Below are positions 6,267-7,560 of a stretch of 7,560 bases of DNA, one piece after another. Both the position numbers and the translations under genes were made by a program. The notes under the pieces were generated by a model, which was not told where the DNA came from, did no database searches, and was given only the letters and a program-made list of their open reading frames with translations. Source of the stretch: Burkholderiales bacterium (lineage in GTDB: Bacteria > Pseudomonadota > Gammaproteobacteria > Burkholderiales > SG8-39); assembly GCA_919902965.1 (NCBI GenBank), contig CAKKSJ010000393.1, forward strand, positions 1 to 7,560, written 5' to 3'. How positions within the stretch are numbered: the stretch's first letter is position 1; every line of letters begins with the position of its first letter.

Positions 6267-7250
6267 TCAGATGACCTTGGCGCGGAACAGGTCGTGCATG
6301 TTCAGCGCGCCGACGAGTTTGCCTTCGTCGCTGACCACCAGCAGCTGGTTGACTTTGCGCTCTTCCATGATCTGCACCGCTTCGACCGCCAGCTTGTCGG
6401 GACCGATGGTGCGCGGCCCGCGCGTCATGATGTCGGCGATGCGCGCGGCCCTGATGTCATCGACCTGGGCCAGCGTCCGGCGCAGATCGCCGTCGGTAAA
6501 TACGCCGCTGACGCGCCCGGTGGCGTCGAGTACGGCAGTCATGCCCATGCGCTTTTTCGACATCTCCAGGAGCGCCTCGGAAAAACCCGTGGCTTCGGAC
6601 ACCCAGGGTATATCGTCGCCGCTGCGCATCACGTCGCGCACATGGGTGAGCAGGCGCCGGCCCAGCGCACCGCCCGGATGTGAGCGCGCGAAGTCCTCGG
6701 CGCCGAAGCCTTTGGCGTCGAGCAGGGCGACCGCCAGGGCGTCGCCCAGCGCCAGCGCCGCGGTGGTGCTGGCGGTCGGAGCCAGGTTCAAAGGACAGGC
6801 CTCCTTGTCGACACGCGCGTCCAGGTGCACGTCGGCTTCGCGCGCCAGCGCCGAATCCGCATTGCCGGTGATGGCGATGAGGCGCCCCCCCTGGCGTTTG
6901 AGCAGGGGCAGGATGGTGAGCAGTTCCTCGCTTTCGCCGGAGTTCGACAGTGCGATTAGCACGTCGTCGCGCGCAATCATGCCGATGTCGCCGTGGCTGG
7001 CTTCGGCCGGATGCACGAAGTAGGCTGGCGTGCCGGTACTCGCCATGGTGGAAGCGATCTTGCGTGCGATATGGCCGGACTTCCCGATGCCGCTCACTAT
7101 CACGCGACCCTTGCAGTTAAGCAGCAGAGCCACGGCATCGAGAAAACTCTGGCCCAGCCGCGCAGAGAGGCTCTGGATGGCCTCTGCTTCTATGGTGAGC
7201 ACCTGTTTTGCCAGCTCCAGCGCGGTCCTGGACGCCAGGATTTTGTCCAT
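6267..7250 (-). CDS. kdsD: D-arabinose-5-phosphate isomerase
   Basis: KdsD converts ribulose-5-phosphate to arabinose-5-phosphate, the first step of Kdo synthesis, in the cytosol. From the ATG at 7250 the protein has 327 residues, close to the 328 of E. coli KdsD. The SIS sugar-isomerase domain covers about 38-175, with GKSGHIARKI (56-65), HPAEASHGDIGM (80-91), SNSGESEE (102-109) and ACPLNLAPTASTTA (151-164). The segment SHPGGALGRRLL (190-201) follows, then two CBS domains (about 206-265 and 270-327, including GVFTDGDLRR). An in-frame ATG at 7271 would add seven residues and cannot be excluded. Neither start has a clear Shine-Dalgarno. The open frame extends further upstream to 7460, but that part overlaps the divergent antiporter and is His/Gln-rich and unlike KdsD. 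Confidence 0.94.
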   Translation of the reverse strand: MDKILASRTALELAKQVLTIEAEAIQSLSARLGQSFLDAVALLLNCKGRVIVSGIGKSGHIARKIASTMASTGTPAYFVHPAEASHGDIGMIARDDVLIALSNSGESEELLTILPLLKRQGGRLIAITGNADSALAREADVHLDARVDKEACPLNLAPTASTTAALALGDALAVALLDAKGFGAEDFARSHPGGALGRRLLTHVRDVMRSGDDIPWVSEATGFSEALLEMSKKRMGMTAVLDATGRVSGVFTDGDLRRTLAQVDDIRAARIADIMTRGPRTIGPDKLAVEAVQIMEERKVNQLLVVSDEGKLVGALNMHDLFRAKVI

Positions 7251-7278
7251 GCGGGTTGCTGCAGGTATCATGGGGCAA

Positions 7279-7287
7279 AGTATATCA
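7279..7287 (-). promoter_or_regulatory. Candidate extended -10 promoter for the kdsD-hprK block
   Basis: On the minus strand the sequence TGATATACT fits the extended -10 pattern TGnTATAnT (-10 hexamer at 7279-7284). No good -35 is seen, which is common for extended -10 promoters. Transcription would begin around 7272, so the message would be leaderless from the ATG at 7271 or have about 22 nt of leader before the ATG at 7250. It is placed in the only intergenic space upstream of the block. Called by pattern only. Confidence 0.4.
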
Positions 7288-7322
7288 GAACCCCACCCCC
7301 GCTCTTGCGATGCCCGCCTCCT

Positions 7323-7560
7323 ATGACCAATCCGCTTGAACTGGTGCTGCTGCTGCTGGCGAGCGCCGTGCTGGTGGTGGTATTGGCGCGCATTCTGCAT
7401 CTGCCGCCCATGCTCGGTTATCTCCTGGTCGGGGTGGCAATCGGTCCGCATGCCCTGCACTGGATTCCGGCGAGCACGGAATCCAGCTATGCCTATCTGG
7501 CCGAATTCGGCGTGGTATTCCTGATGTTCTCCATCGGCCTGGAATTCAGCCTGCCCAAGC
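7323..7560 (+). CDS. CPA2-family monovalent cation:proton antiporter (N-terminal part, cut by right edge)
   Basis: The frame opens at ATG 7323 and stays open to the right edge (79 complete codons). The peptide begins MTNPLELVLLLLASAVLVVV, a hydrophobic first helix. It continues with RILHLPPMLGYLLVGVAIGP, whose P-x-x-x-G-Y-L-x-x-G-x-x-x-G-P pattern is characteristic of the Na+/H+ exchanger domain of CPA2 transporters (KefB/KefC/YbaL type). Near the right edge it reads EFGVVFLMFSIGLEFS, the matching family motif in the third helix. It would be an inner-membrane potassium or sodium:proton antiporter. Whether a C-terminal TrkA-N/RCK domain follows cannot be seen, so no symbol is given. It is divergent from kdsD and has no clear Shine-Dalgarno. 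Confidence 0.88.
   Translation, partial: MTNPLELVLLLLASAVLVVVLARILHLPPMLGYLLVGVAIGPHALHWIPASTESSYAYLAEFGVVFLMFSIGLEFSLPK

Noticed and set aside
5376..6683. Long plus-strand open frame of 435 codons antisense to lptC, kdsC and part of kdsD
   Set aside because: It lies entirely opposite well-recognised genes and its translation (Ala/Arg/His-rich) resembles no family. High GC makes long antisense frames common.
7341..7358. CTG triplet run as a simple repeat
   Set aside because: It encodes leucines and valines of the first membrane helix of the antiporter, as expected in a GC-rich genome.
7272..7460. 63-70 residue N-terminal extension of KdsD
   Set aside because: It would run antisense through the start of the antiporter gene, is His/Gln/Arg-rich, and KdsD homologues begin near the ATG at 7250 or 7271.

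Overview
The window looks like ordinary housekeeping chromosome from a GC-rich proteobacterium, most likely a betaproteobacterium. The main reason is a nine-gene minus-strand block read from right to left: kdsD, kdsC, lptC, lptA, lptB, rpoN, hpf, ptsN, hprK. The kdsD-to-ptsN order is the widely conserved gammaproteobacterial/betaproteobacterial arrangement. Finding hprK directly after ptsN is typical of Betaproteobacteria; enterobacteria have rapZ and npr there instead. The lineage is inferred from gene content and order, not from a search.

Layout: 1-59 holds the last codons of a plus-strand gene that converges on hprK. Bases 60-499 contain no gene but do hold a structured repeat block: two 78-bp direct repeats, each folding into two hairpins, and between them a perfect 22-bp inverted repeat whose tip is the reverse complement of the repeats' tip. 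Bases 500-7250 are the minus-strand block, with very short gaps or overlaps (6 nt kdsD/kdsC, 10 nt kdsC/lptC, 14-nt overlap lptC/lptA, 20 nt lptA/lptB, 41 nt lptB/rpoN, 19 nt rpoN/hpf, 95 nt hpf/ptsN, 32-nt overlap ptsN/hprK). Bases 7251-7322 form a short divergent intergenic region with a candidate extended -10 promoter for kdsD. From 7323 to the right edge runs the start of a plus-strand CPA2-family cation:proton antiporter.

How the genes work together: KdsD and KdsC make Kdo for the LPS inner core. LptC, LptA and LptB belong to the machine that carries finished LPS to the outer membrane. RpoN (sigma-54), the ribosome hibernation factor Hpf, the nitrogen-PTS protein EIIA-Ntr (PtsN) and HPr kinase/phosphorylase (HprK) are regulatory or stress functions that usually travel with this cluster. 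All proteins look full length with intact motifs.

Nothing in the coding part looks like a new system. The part worth attention is the repeat block at 82-476, followed by the missing rapZ downstream of hprK and a self-symmetric promoter element between kdsD and the antiporter.
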